The notes under the pieces were generated by a model. That model was given only the letters and a program-made list of their open reading frames with translations. It had not been told where the DNA came from and ran no database searches. The position numbers and the translations under genes are program-made. Shown here piece after piece: positions 28,401 to 43,400 of a stretch of 64,000 nucleotides of DNA. Source of the DNA: Tachypleus tridentatus (lineage: Eukaryota; Arthropoda; Merostomata; Xiphosura; Limulidae); NCBI RefSeq assembly GCF_004210375.1, contig NC_134834.1, positions 97,406,170 through 97,470,169 of the forward strand. Direction: 5' to 3'. How positions within the stretch are numbered: position 1 is the first letter of the stretch; each line of letters starts with the position of its first letter.

Positions 28401-31400
28401 TTCAGAAGATGGACTGCGTTATGGTAATTCTCCACTAGAAACGAATTTTAAATGCATGCACAAGCACACTATTAGATGAGAGCACATTCTCGCTGGAATT
28501 TAAGACTGACCTTCCAGATGGAGTAATGTTTTATGTGGCTGGTTCTGATCACATTGACTTTATAGCTCTCTATCTTAGAAACAGGAAGGTAAGTTTGTAC
28601 AGTAGAGATTTCTTTTATGTATCTGTCTCAGATCACTTACTTTGTAACTCTGTACCTTAGAAACAGGAAGGTAAGTTTGTACTGTAGAGATTTTTTTTAT
28701 GTATCTGGTTCAGATCGCTTACTTTGTAACCCTCTACCTGAGAAACAGGAAGTCTAAAAATTTAAAAATGCATTTCTAAGTTGTATGTCTTCCAATTAAC
28801 ACATTTTTTTAGGTTGTTCGTTTACAAATAATTTTCTCTGAAGTAAAATTTTTGGTTTTTATTTATTGTAAAAAAACTTCTATATCCACACTTAACTCTC
28901 TCTACGCAGGTTTGATCAAATTGAACAACCACATGACCACTTTAGTTATTATAGTCTTGATACTACCTGCTATTATTATAGTATGTATATATTCACAACA
29001 TTTGGAAGAATTTCAGTCAACATTATAGGTTTTTCTGATTAAAAAAAAACAGATTTGTTCATAAATATATCATCCTGTTTTGTACCTAGTTTGAGTGTAA
29101 AAGCGATTTTCTTGTTAAGATTACAAATACTTTGTCTCAAACTTCATTATCTCTAAAGCTTCTTAAATACATTTCAAACGTTTATTTTCCATAAAACTTT
29201 ATATTTTATTTGTTATTTTCTCCTAACCATAAAAAATAAGTGAAATTAGTCTAATTTACCCTATTTTCTTTCTAGAATGGCTTCAAATTGTAACATGAAA
29301 TTATATTTACTTATTCTGTGTACTCATAAAAGTATATATCTACTTTTATTTCATTGCCCCTTAAACCATGTCTAACTACTGTAAATCACTTGGGGAATGT
29401 GGAGCTCATGCTATGGTATTAAACTACATTACTGAGGAGCTGTACTCATCCATGCCTCATGAAACATTTTTATTATATTATTATTATTATTTATTTTACC
29501 AGTCTAAACTGCACTAACCTAAAAAATTCCTATTTTATATTTTAGTGGCCTTTATAATAATAAGTAAAGAATAAATATGAAAACACAAAAGATAAATTAC
29601 TTACCTGTCTTTTATTTGTAGTTAACTATTGATGACAATTTACCCTACTTTGTTTTTGTACTATTGGTAGTAATGCACTAAATAACATTTTGCAATTAAA
29701 TAATGCACCAAGAAACATTGAACAACAACCTGCAGAAAACAATGTCCCATAAGTATCACAGTTTTCTTTCTTTGTATAGAAAACAACATAATAATGTGAA
29801 TAACAAGAATATAATAGTATTAATTATAAGAGAGAAAATAATAACAAATACAAATGTGGTCTGATCTCAAACATGATTGAATGTTATATTATGAGTGTGA
29901 GTAATGGATGGTTCAACCAAACATGGGTTGGCATAAAGCTTAACCAAACATGATTGAATGTTATAAATACTGAAAAGCAAATTAACGTTTTCTGTATAGA
30001 AAACAACATAATATAAATATTATGGTTAGTGAGTAATTGATGGTTTGTAACCAAATGGAAAGATGAAAATCTTTGCTTTTGATTGATTATGAATAGCATA
30101 GTATTAATTATAAGAGAGAAAATAATAACAAATCTTGAAAGAGAGTATATGACATGATTGAATGTGGTCTAATTGATGGTTCTGTAACCAAACATGATTG
30201 AATGTTATAAATATTATGGTTAGTGTGAGTAATTGATGGTTCTGTAACCAAACATGATTGAATGTTATAAATATTATGGTTAGTGTGAGTAATTGATGGT
30301 TCTGTAACCAAACATGATTGAATGTTATAAATATTATGGTTAGTGTGAGTAATTGATGGTTCTGTAACCAAACATGATTGAATGTTATAAATATTATGGT
30401 TAGTGTGAGTAATTGATGGTTCTGTAACCAAACATGATTGAATGTTATAAATATTATGGTTAGTGTGAGTAATTGATGGTTCTGTAACCAAACATGATTG
30501 AATGTTATAAATATTATGGTTAGTGTGAGTAATTGATGGTTCTGTAACCAAACATGATTGAATGTTATAAATATTATGGTTAGTGAGTAATTGATGGTTC
30601 TGTAACCAAACATGATTGAATGTTATAAATATTATGGTTAGTGTGAGTAATTGATGGTTCTGTAACCAAACATGATTGAATGTTATAAATATTATGGTTA
30701 GTGTGAGTAATTGATGGTTCTGTAACCAAACATGATTGAATGTTATAAATATTATGGTTAGTGTGAGTAATTGATGGTTCTGTAACCAAACATGATTGAA
30801 TGTTATAAATATTATGGTTAGTGTGAGTAATTGATGGTTCTGTAACCAAACATGATTGAATGTTATAAATATTATGGTTAGTGTGAGTAATTGATGGTTC
30901 TGTAACCAAACATGATTGAATGTTATAAATATTATGGTTAGTGTGAGTAATTGATGGTTCTGTAACCAAACATGATTGAATGTTATAAATATTATGGTTA
31001 GTGTGAGTAATTGATGGTTCTGTAACCAAACATGATTGAATGTTATAAATATTATGGTTAGTGTGAGTAATTGATGGTTCTGTAACCAAACATGATTGAA
31101 TGTTATAAATATTATGGTTAGTGTGTGAGTAATTGATGGTTCTGTAACCAAACATGATTGAATGTTATAAATATTATGGTTAGTGTGTGAGTAATTGATG
31201 GTTCTTGTAACCAAACATGATTGAATGTTATAAATATTATGGTTAGTGTGAGTAATTGATGGTTCTGTAACCAAACATGATTGAATGTTATAAATATTAT
31301 GGTTAGTGTGAGTAATTGATGGTTCTGTAACCAAACATGATTGAATGTTATAAATATTATGGTTAGTGTGAGTAATTGATGGTTCTGTAACCAAACATGA

Positions 31401-34400
31401 TTGAATGTTATAAATATTATGGTTAGTGTGAGTAATTGATGGTTCTGTAACCAAACATGATTGAATGTTATAAATATTATGGTTAGTGTGAGTAATTGAT
31501 GGTTCTGTAACCAAACATGATTGAATGTTATAAACATTATGGTTAGTGTGAGTAATTGATGGTTCTGTAACCAAACATGATTGAATGTTATAAATATTAT
31601 GGTTAGTGTGTGAGTAATTGATGGTTCTGTAACCAAACATGATTGAATGTTATAAAATATTATGGTTAGTGAGTAATTGATTGTTCTGTAACCAAACATG
31701 ATTGAATGTTATAAATATTATGGTTAGTGTGAGTAATTGATGGTTCTGTAACCAAACATGATTGAATGTTATAAATATTATGGTTAGTGAGTAATTGATG
31801 GTTCTGTAACCAAACATGATTGAATGTTATAAATATTATGGTTAGTGTGAGTAATTGATGGTTCTGTAACCAAACATGATTGAATGTTATAAATATTATG
31901 GTTAGTGTGAGTAATTGATGGTTCTGTAACCAAACATGATTGAATGTTATAAATATTATGGTTAGTGTGAGTAATTGATGGTTCTGTAACCAAACATGAT
32001 TGAATGTTATAAATATTATGGTTAGTGTGAGTAATTGATGGTTCTGTAACCAAACATGATTGAATGTTATAAATATTATGGTTAGTGTGAGTAATTGATG
32101 GTTCTGTAACCAAACATGATTGAATGTTATAAATATTATGGTTAGTGTGAGTGATGATTTTGTAGTGAGTAACTTTTATTAAATGTCATACCCATTGAGG
32201 AGTGGTGAATAAAATAGAAAAGTGTCATTTCTCAACTAGAAGAAATTAAAGGTTTTATTTATATTGCCTTTTAAAATTAAGAACTTAAAACTTATATACT
32301 ATTAAAATGTAGGCTATTAGCTGAAAGTTTATGTTACAATAATTGTTATAACAGAAACAAAAAAGTAACGTAATTAAATTTTGAATGTAAGACACTTAAA
32401 ACATCATGATGTGTGAAGTGAAGGATGCCAATGTAACGAAAAATTAATTTGTCGCGCTTATATTTTCTCTTGATTGCAGCTTGCATTTCTACACTTAAAT
32501 TGTTTGACTATAACATCTTTTCTTTCTTCACTTAAATATAGAAAGTCAAGTTAAAATCAAGTTCTAAAATTTATTCTTTGTTCACATGAATATAACTAAG
32601 TCTTGATGACAAGAAACCCACTTGAAATAACATTCACCTGCAACGCCCCTACAACACGGTACTAGTTTATACTTTCATTCATAAGACGGTCCGTAAAGGT
32701 CACATTCAAACTCTCTTTTAACCTGAAGATGACCTAGGAAGGTCGAAACATTCTTCTCTCCTTATCAATAAAAGTATTAATACCCATACCAGCCATTCTG
32801 AGATACATGATTATAACTAATTTTCAATAATTCTGTTTTTCTATTAAATTTGTATTTCAACCGAACGTATCAACTTTTATTTTGCAAGTTTTACTACTGT
32901 AACTCTTCATTTCGCTATATTGTAACAACTGCTACGTCCATACTCAGTTTGTCCTGCTTGTGGTCAGGTGTTTTGCCTTTGATTGTGGTGGAGGAGCAGG
33001 AAGGTCATCGACAAGTGAGAATTATAATGATGGTGAGTGGCATTCTCAGAAGTTCTCTCTCGCCGGACTAGATGGAAAACTTGAAGTCGATGGCAGAGAA
33101 GTTGTACAAGTGAAGTCACATGGAAGTCCTAATTTTTAAATGTTCGCTCCAGTGTATGTAGGGGACTGTCGGAAGACACAGCAAGAAAAGCTAAAACAAT
33201 CTTGAAGTAAGAATTGTATTTACATTTCAGACCTGATAAGACCAAAACTCAAATTGTCTTAATATTTTTTACCTTAGTAGATATGCATGTGATTTATGTA
33301 ATTGATCCTTGTAAAGTACACATAATATGAATATTCATAGTTGTAGTGTAATAAAATTTAAAAATGCAATCATTGTTTATTTATTAAGTGAATTGTTGGA
33401 GTAATTCTCAGTTGTTTTTTTTAAATTTATTATTATTATATTATGCTTTACAGTAAGGTAATTAAGTTTCTAGCACTTGCTAGATGATACAGCAACCTTC
33501 TGATTTATTTTATTAACATTGGTTTTATAGAAATATATGTTTCATGAGAAAATCACATCTCATTCAATGCAGAAACTCCTTGCTTTTGTGTTCTAGAACC
33601 CTAGTTCTTGACCTCAGCTTTCTAATACTGATGATGCAACATTTTTACATTCTCTAAGTTCCAATGTATTAATCGATAATATTTTCACGTTTTTCAGTAG
33701 GATATGTTCCAATGTATTAATCTGCAATATTTTCACGTTTTTCAGTAGGATAGGTTCCAATATATTAATCTGCAATATTTTCACGTTTTTCAGTAGGATA
33801 GGTTTCAATGTATTAATCTGCAATATTTTCACGTTTTTCAATAGGATAGGTTCCAATGTATTAAACCATAATATTTTCATGCTTTTCAATAGGATAGGTT
33901 CCAATGTATTAAACCGTAATATTTTCAATGTTTTCAATAGGATAGGTTCCAATGTATTAATCTGCAATATTTTCACATTTTTTTCAATAGGATAGGTTCC
34001 AATGTATTAATCCATAATATTTTCACATTTTTTTCAATAGGATATGTTTCAATGTATTAATCCATAATATTTTTCACGTTTTCAATAGGATAGGTTCCAA
34101 TGTATTAATCCATAATATTTTTTTACATTTTTCAATAGGATAGGTTCCAATGTATTAATCCATAATATATTCACGTTTTTCAATGGGATAGGTTTCAATG
34201 TATTAATTCATAATATTTTCACGTTTTTCAACAGGATAGGTTCCAATGTATTAATCCATAATATTTTCACATTTTTCAATAGGATAGGTTCCAATGTATT
34301 AAACCGTAATATTTTCACGTTTTTCAATAGGATAGGTTCCAATGTATTAATCCATAATATTTTCACATTTTTCAATAGGATAGGTTCCAATGTATTAATC

Positions 34401-37400
34401 CATAATATTTTTTACATTTTTCAATAGGATAGGTTCCAATGTATTAATCCATAATATATTCACGTTTTTCAATGGGATAGGTTTCAATGTATTAATTCAT
34501 AATATTTTCACGTTTTTCAACAGGATAGGTTCCAATGTATTAATCCATAATATATTCACGTTTTTCATTAGGATAGGTTCCAATGTATTAATCCATAATA
34601 TTTTCACATTTTTCAATAGGATATGTTTCAATGTATTAATCCATAATATTTTCACATTTTCAATAGGATAGGTTCCAATGTATTAATCCACAATATTTTC
34701 ACGTTTTTTAATAGGATAGGTTCCAATGTATTAAACCATAATATTTTCACGTTTTTCAATAGGATAGGTTCCAATGTATTAATCCATAATATTTTTTACA
34801 TTTTTCAATAGGATAGGTTCCAATGTATTAATCCATAATATATTCACGTTTTTCAATGGGATAGGTTTCAATGTATTAATTCATAATATTTTCACGTTTT
34901 CAACAGGATAGGTTCCAATGTATTAATCCATAATATTTTCACATTTTCAATAGGATAGGTTCCAATGTATTAATCCGTAATAATTTTTCACAATAGGATA
35001 GGTTCCAATGTATTAATCCATAATATTTTCACATTTTTCAATAGGATAGGTTCCAATGTATTAATCCATAATATTTTCACATTTTTCAATAGGATATGTT
35101 TCAATGTATTAATCCATAATATTTTCACGTTTTTCAATAGGATAGGTTCCAATGTATTAATCCATAATATTTTTTACATTTTTCAATAGGATAGGTTCCA
35201 ATGTATTAATCCATAATATATTCACGTTTTTCAATGGGATAGGTTTCAATGTATTAATTCATAATATTTTCACGTTTTTCAACAGGATAGGTTCCAATGT
35301 ATTAATCCATAATATTTTCACGTTTTTCAATAGGATAGGTTCCAATGTATTAATCCATAATATTTTCACATTTTTCAATAGGATATGTTTCAATGTATTA
35401 ATCCATAATATTTTCACCAATTTTTATTTTCAATAGGATAGGTTCCAAAACCATAATATGTATTAATCCATAATATTTTTCACGTTTTTTCAATAGGATA
35501 GGTTCCAATGTAGTAATCCATAATATTTTCACGTTTTTTCAATAGGATATGTTTCAATGTATTAATCCATAATATTTTCACTTTTTCCAATAGGATAGGT
35601 TCCAATGTATTAATCCATAATATTTTCACATTTTTCAGTAGGATATGTTTCAATGTATTAATCCATAATATTTTCATGTTTTTCAATAGGATAGGTTCCA
35701 ATGTATTAATCCATAATATTTTACATTTTTTTCAATAGGATAGGTTCCAATGTATTAATCCATAATATATTCACGTTTTTCAATGGGATAGGTTTCAATG
35801 TATTAATTCATAATATTTTCACGTTTTTCAACAGGATAGGTTCCAATGTATTAATCCATAATATTTTCACGTTTTTCAATAGGACAGTTCCAATGTATTA
35901 ATCCATAATATTTTCACATTTTTCAATAGGATAGGTTCCAATGTATTGTTCCATAATATTTTCACGTTTTTCAACAGGATATGTTCCAATGTATTAATCC
36001 ATAATATTTTCACATTTTTTCAATAGGATATGTTTCAATGTATTAATCCATAATATTTTCAGTAGGATAGGTTTCAATGTTTTTTCAATAGGATAGGTTC
36101 CAATGTATTAATCCATAATATTTTTACATTTTTCAATAGGATAGGTTCCAATGTATTAATCCATAATATATTCACGTTTTTCAATAGGATATGTTTCAAT
36201 GTATTAATCCATAATATATTCACGTTTTTCAGTAGGATAGGTTCCAATGTATTAATCCATAATATATTCACGTTTTTCAGTAGGATAGGTTCCAATGTAT
36301 TAATCCATAATATATTCACGTTTTTCAGTAGGATAGGTTCCAATGTATTGTTCCATAATATTTTCACGTTTTTCAACAGGATATGTTCCAATGTATTAAT
36401 CCATAATATTTTCACGTTTTTCAATAGGATAGGTTCCAATGTATTGTTCCATAATATTTTCACGTTTTTCAATAGGATAGGTTCCAATGTATTGTTCCAT
36501 AATATTTTCACGTTTTTCAATAGGATATGTTCCAATGTATTGATCCACAATATTTTCACGTTTTTCAATAGGATAGGTTCCAATGTATTGATCCATAATA
36601 TTTTCACATTTTTCAATAGGATAGGTTCCAATGTATTAGTCATAATGCTAACAGTTTTAATTATTAATCTCACCCAATTTTGATGGCAACAAAAGAACAA
36701 ACATTCCATTCATGAAGTCATTGTCATCATAAGTTATCCTTTATCCCTTTTTCTTTTTATGTATTTATCATTTCCTTGTTTTGTATGCTTTGACATTCAT
36801 TCCATTGTGGCTTCCAATTCTGCAGTTTTGTTTGTTATGATTAGAATGTTAATGCGAGCACCTTGGGGTCTTCCATTTGGAAACAACTGATGGAATACTA
36901 TCATGGAGAAGTGTGATTATTGTGTTTCCAACACTGTGTATTGAAAGGTTTGTGTGTTCTGATGTTGCTGCTAACCATCTGAGGAAAAGTTACACAAGGA
37001 CAACAAACTTTATATAATACTCTGAGTGTTGGTCTAAAATCTTGATTTCAGTGTCACTGGCCACTGAGGTTTAGACAAAAAAAACTTTGTATAGTTTTAA
37101 ATGTCCTCTATTTACCTGTATCAACTGTGTGGTACTTTAGATTGTACTACACTCAAAACCCATAAATTACCACTGTTATTAGTATGGTTGTATCATAAGA
37201 CCAGTGCTAATATAGTAAATATATATAAGTGTTTATTAGTTTATTTGTTGCTAGATTTACATTTTGTTATAATTACTATATGCAGGCTGTCTCTTTTGTG
37301 TGTTCTGATGTTGCTGCTAACCATTTGAGGAAAAGTTACACAAGGACAACAAACTTTATATAATACTCTGAGTGTTGGTCTAAAATCTTGATTTCAGTGT

Positions 37401-40400
37401 CACTGGCCACTGAGGTTTAGACAAAAAAAAACTTTGTATAGTTTTAAATGTCCTCTATTTACCTGTATCAACTGTGTGGTACTTTAGATTGTACTACACT
37501 CAAAACCCATAAATTACCACTGTTATTAGTATGGTTGTATCATAAGACCAGTGCTAATATAGTAAATATATATAAGTGTTTATTAGTTTATTTGTTGCTA
37601 GATTTACATTTTGTTATAATTACTATATGCAGGCTGTCTCTTTTTAAAATAATTATTTTATGTTTATTGAGGTTTGTTTTTGTTAAGAACAATTGTCTGT
37701 AAATTTGAACTGACAGTCTGTAGACAAGGCAACTACTCAAAAACACCCACTACCACCTCTTACACTACTTTTGACTACTGGGACTTGACATTACTTTTAC
37801 AGTGCCCTAAAGTGTACATCATGTTTTGTATCATTGTGATACAAGCCACAGATCCTTGGATTCATAGCACACTAACCATTAGGTTATATCTAACCCCATT
37901 TTGAAGATATATGTGAAAGCTTTAAAATTCCTTTATCAGTTTTCAAACAACCCTGTTTAAAACAAAATTATACATTACAACTATAGTTTTGTAATACAGT
38001 TCTACATCTTAAACTATATATAATTGAAAGAAGGAATGTTAAAAATAAGTTTTCCTAAATTGTGTAAAATAACTGCTTAATGTTCGTTTTGTAGATAGTA
38101 TCTGATTCATTTGTTGCTAAGTGCAAAGCCACAAAATAAGCTATCTGTGCTGTGCCCACCAGGGGTATCAAAACCCAATTATTAGCAACATAACCCTTCA
38201 AATTTAATGCTGAGCTACTAGGAGCATTTATTAAGGTTTTTGTTTATTATATAATTGTTGTTGACTTTTCTGCTGAACAGGACACATTGGTTTTTTTTTA
38301 TTAAAATATTGCTTTGAATTCTTGAGTTATAGTGACTTTTTATATATAAGTATCCAATATAAGATTATTTATAGACTTGTTAGGACACAATGTCATTTTG
38401 ACAATAAGGTTAGTACAAAAATAGCTTTATTTTTCTCCAGGTAATAATAATGTAAAAACTTCAGACAATGTTTCATTATTGCAGTTTCATAAAGAATTCT
38501 AGTGGTACAAGCTGTAATGAAGCTGTGATATAAAACACTGGTTGAAATGAAAAGCATATTTTTTATTACTTTCAACCTAACCTAAAAGAACAACAAGAGA
38601 CATTCTAGTTCATTAAGCCTGTTCCAGAGGCCAACCACCTTCTTAGAAAATAAAGGTGTCTTAGGTGAAGATGACTTCTACCCTGCTTAAATTTGTGTTC
38701 CATAGTCTTACCAATCTCACCATTAAATTAAAATAAGTCATGCATCAACACTTTCTATTCCCTTTACAATCTTAAACACCTTAATCAGATCCCTCCAGAT
38801 GTCATCTTTATAGCCCTTCTCTGAACCCTTTCCAATAATTCAATGTCCTGTTTGAGGTAAGGAGCCCAAGGCTGAACATAGTACTTCAAATGTGGCCTAA
38901 ATTAATTATTATAATGCCATTATAACCACTTTAATCTTCTATTTATTATTTCCATAGATACAAACTAAAATCCTATTTGCCTTGCTACCAGTACATTGGC
39001 TTAAGAGACTGATGAAGCAGAACACCAAGATCTTTCACTTCCACAAGTGTTAAGGTTATTCCCATCAAAATTGTATATGTGCGTTATCTTGCATTCATTA
39101 TAATTAAGTCACCTGCCAATTATACACCCAGTTCTTAAATGACTTTATATCTACAAATGGATTAAATCTCCTTGCTATTATCCTCAATATTCTCAACTTC
39201 AACAGGATGTAACTTACATTTAACATACAGAGCCACTCTTTAGTAATATGTCCCTTTTAAATAAACTATAACCATATATTTTAAAGATATTCCTGTCACC
39301 AGAATTACTACTTGCATTTAACCAATGTTCAGTTATTACCATTACATCAAATCTCCTGCTCTGACCAATGATCTAAAGCCATATATTTTATTTAACATTT
39401 AACCAATGTTCAGTTATTACCATTACATCAAATCTCCTGCTCTGACCAATGATCTAAAGCCATATATTTTATTTAACATTTAACCAATGTTCAGTTGTTA
39501 CCATTACATCAAATCTCCTGCTCTGACCAATGATCTAAAGCCGTATATTTTATTTAACATTTAACCAAATGTTCAGTTATTACCATTACATCAAATCTCC
39601 TGCTCTGACCAATGATCTAAAGCCATATATTTTATTTAACATTTAACCAATGTTCAGTTATTACCATTACATCAAATCTCCTGCTCTGACCAATGATCTA
39701 AAGCCATATATTTTATTTAACATTTAACCAATGTTCAGTTATTACCATTACATCAAATCTCCTGCTCTGACCAATGATCTAAAGCCATATATTTTATTTA
39801 ACATTTAACCAATGTTCAGTTATTACCATTACATCAAATCTCCTGCTCTGACCAATGATCTAAAGCCCATATATTTTATTTAACATTTAACCAAATGTTC
39901 AGTTATTACCATTACATCAAATCTCCTGCTCTGACCAATGATCTAAAGCTATATATTTTATTTAACATTTAACCAATGTTCAGTTATTACCATTACATCA
40001 AATCTCCTGCTCTGACCAATGATCTAAAGCCGTATATTTTATTTAACATTTAACCAAATGTTCAGTTATTACCATTACATCAAATCTCCTGCTCTGACCA
40101 ATGATCTAAAGCCATATATTTTATTTAACATTTAACCAATGTTCAGTTATTACCATTACATCAAATCTCCTGCTCTGACCAATGATCTAAAGCCATATAT
40201 TTTATTTAACATTTAACCAAATGTTCAGTTATTACCATTACATCAAATCTCCTGCTCTGACCAATGATCTAAAGCCATATATTTTATTTAACATTTAACC
40301 AATGTTCAGTTATTACCATTACATCAAATCTCCTGCTCTGACCAATGATCTAAAGCCAGATATTTTATTTAACATTTAACCAAATGTTCAGTTATTACCA

Positions 40401-43400
40401 TTACATCAAATCTCCTGCTCTGACCAATGATCTAAAGCCATATATTTTATTTAACATTTAACCAATGTTCAGTTGTTACCATTACATCAAATCTCCTGCT
40501 CTGACCAATGATCTAAAGCCGTATATTTTATTTAACATTTAACCAAATGTTCAGTTATTACCATTACATCAAATCTCCTGCTCTGACCAATGATCTAAAG
40601 CCATATATTTTATTTAACATTTAACCAATGTTCAGTTATTACCATTACATCAAATCTCCTGCTCTGACCAATGATCTAAAGCCATATATTTTATTTAACA
40701 TTTAACCAATGTTCAGTTATTACCATTACATCAAATCTCCTGCTCTGACCAATGATCTAAAGCCATATATTTTATTTAACATTTAACCAATGTTCAGTTA
40801 TTACCATTACATCAAATCTCCTGCTCTGACCAATGATCTAAATTTTATTTCTTATACTTCTAACATTGCAACAATAAGTTTAGCTTAACATTAAAACTAA
40901 CTTTATACATTGTTCCTACATTATATATCTCTTTCTATGTTACTTATATTATTATTATTTATTTTCATTATTCTGTCTTCCTCCCTTGTATAATCCTAGT
41001 TTAAAGTTGCCCTGTGTACAAGCATGTACCCTATTTAAATGTAAACCATCTATTCCAAAAAGTCCCTTTTACCCATTGAACTAATCCCACAAATCCAACC
41101 AGCCAAATCTCTCTTCCTTAGATATAAACCTAAGCCTAGTATCCAGTCCAAGTCACTTAATTATAATGTCATTCCTGCTGTTAAGTCTTAGCAGTATCTT
41201 CAGTAGAATTCAAGTTATTATGACCCTTTTCTTTGTCAGTGCCTTGTACTTCAACTATGCTCCCCTGACCTAGCCTATCCTTCCTTACAAAATTAGCCTC
41301 TGTGTGAAAATGAGTGTGTCACTACAATCACCCTTTACTATATATACCTGCTCTGTCTATTATATTCTCTACCCATGGAGAGGAATTTTTGTCATTTCTA
41401 ACTTTATTATTAAAATGTTTAAATCCCTTCCATATGCACTACTGAGAAACAGCAAAATAAGCCATAATGCCTTTGTATGTTCTTCAAGTGTCAAGATAAT
41501 TCTTAAACTTACATGAACATATTGTTTTGAAACTTTATAACAAATAACCCACTTCTTACAAAATAATTGTTTTGAGACATCTTGAAAAAAATTATTGTAA
41601 ATGTATGACTGACAAAATTTTATACCTGAGGATGGCAAAATATAATAAAGTTTTTCCTTATTCAGTCAAGTTACCTCTAAACTTTTATAATGGCTGTTTG
41701 CTGTTAGTTAATAAGTTTCTAAATCTAATACTGTTTCTGACTCTGTTAGGATGTTGTGACTCCTTTCCCTGGCTGTATGAGAAATATCAGAGTTGAAGAT
41801 GAAGTTCTGAAGAAGCCAAAACTAACAGAGAGAGTTGAACCTTGCTCTGATAAAGTTGAAGGTGGAACCTACTTCCCAGTTTCTGGAAGCTACATTCGTC
41901 TTTGTGAGCATGGTTTTAATGATTTTAATATTTGCTCTTTTTCATTTGTTTGCTTGATGTAAGACTCCAGCCTTATCACAAGTAATAAGAGAATACACAA
42001 TTCAGTTCAAATTGGGCTTGACTATGTACCATTCTTAAGGATAAAGAACATCGTTACTCTCATGATAATTCAGCAAAATATATGTCAGATCTTGGTTTAA
42101 TAGTAGAAATCTAAATGCTTTAAATTAAAATTTAAAGAATAAAACAAACAATTATACAAATTTCCCTTGTTTACTCGAAGTTTCCACACATCATACAAAG
42201 ATGAAAACAGAAAGAAAAGAAAAATATTCCTTTGTCATTAATAAACATTTTCTATGGCTATGTTTCAATTCAACACAAAAAATATGATACCCTGTTTAGG
42301 AGATTGTAGTTGGATGTTAAATGATTTCTTGAACCTACATATATTTTTTTTTAATATCATACATTGTTTAATCCAGCTACTCTTTGTATAACAGACTTGA
42401 TTACATGTAGGGTTCTAGCAGAGTACCCGATGTTACTTGGATGAAAATGATTTAGATATCCCATGTTGTTTTGGTTAAATGAACCATATTAATGTTTTTT
42501 GGGGGGTTTTTTTTGCAAAAAAAACAACAAAAATCTAAAAGATTTCTTTACCTAATTAAATGTTTTGATCAAAATCAATAAAAACAACATTGTGCTAAAA
42601 GAATACCAATTTGCTAAAGCTATTTTAATCATAGTAAAACAAGGTACGTTGCTTCTCCTTCTTGAATGACATTTCCAGTTTCCAAAACAAAATTCCTAAC
42701 TTTTCGACATCTTGATTTCTGCTGTGTGGTCAACTGTTGCAGCATATTTTAACTTTATTATCATTCCATTTAATAAATAATTTGTTTATTATCTTCTTCT
42801 TGTAACACAACATAAATGAAAATTTGCTGATAACCTAACGTTTTATGTAAAGTCATTGTATAGCTGAACCTTATGTGTACATGCAAACAAACCAAAAGAT
42901 ATGGTTGAAGCAAGCCTGTTTAGTTGAGGGAGAGTGTATGTGTGTGTGCATGTTTGAGGAAAGACCAGCTTTTTTTTTAGTTAAAAGGAGTTGGAGATTA
43001 GTCATAAATGTGTAGAAGATAGAGAGAAAAAACACAAATGATGGCTTCACGAAGTTCTTAACTCATTTTAATGCATAATTGCTTATGGATAAAATTATTA
43101 GAAGTTCTCACACAGGGAAGAAACTTAGGTCATAACCATTAATTGCACATTTGCAAAAAAAAAACAAAAAAAACTGTTTGTCCTGTTTGACAAAAATTAT
43201 CATATTGGTCACTTTGGTTTCCTAACAACCTTAGAGGCTGTGGTCACATAGCCCATGTTACTTCCAGTACAGTTCTAGCTGTACCCTCAATTTAGAGTTT
43301 ATATATTTTAATGTGTGACCATGCATAAGGAACAGGCACACAAAGATGAAAGAAATCTAGAAAACCCTCTTATCCTCTCTATTTACACCAGTTACAAATG

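Noticed and set aside
30104-32113. Stop-free minus-strand frames up to 510 codons built of a 20-residue repeat
   Set aside because: They follow directly from the 60-bp unit length. All frames show the same pattern, there is no start or splice context, and frames switch at every 2-bp length variant.
32723-32749. Hammerhead-ribozyme-like core (CTGAAGA, GACC/GGTC stem, GAAAC)
   Set aside because: There is an extra unpaired T between CTGANGA and the stem, the other two copies break the CTGANGA box, and I cannot find convincing stems I and III. A covariance-model search (hammerhead families in Rfam) would settle it.
33614-36709. Forward and minus frames of 16-residue repeats
   Set aside because: By-product of the 48-bp array; open in both strands over the same units.
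37101-37702. Two identical open frames beginning [12 protein letters not shown]
   Set aside because: They sit in the 346-bp tandem duplication. Identity reflects recent DNA duplication, not protein constraint, and no family is recognised.
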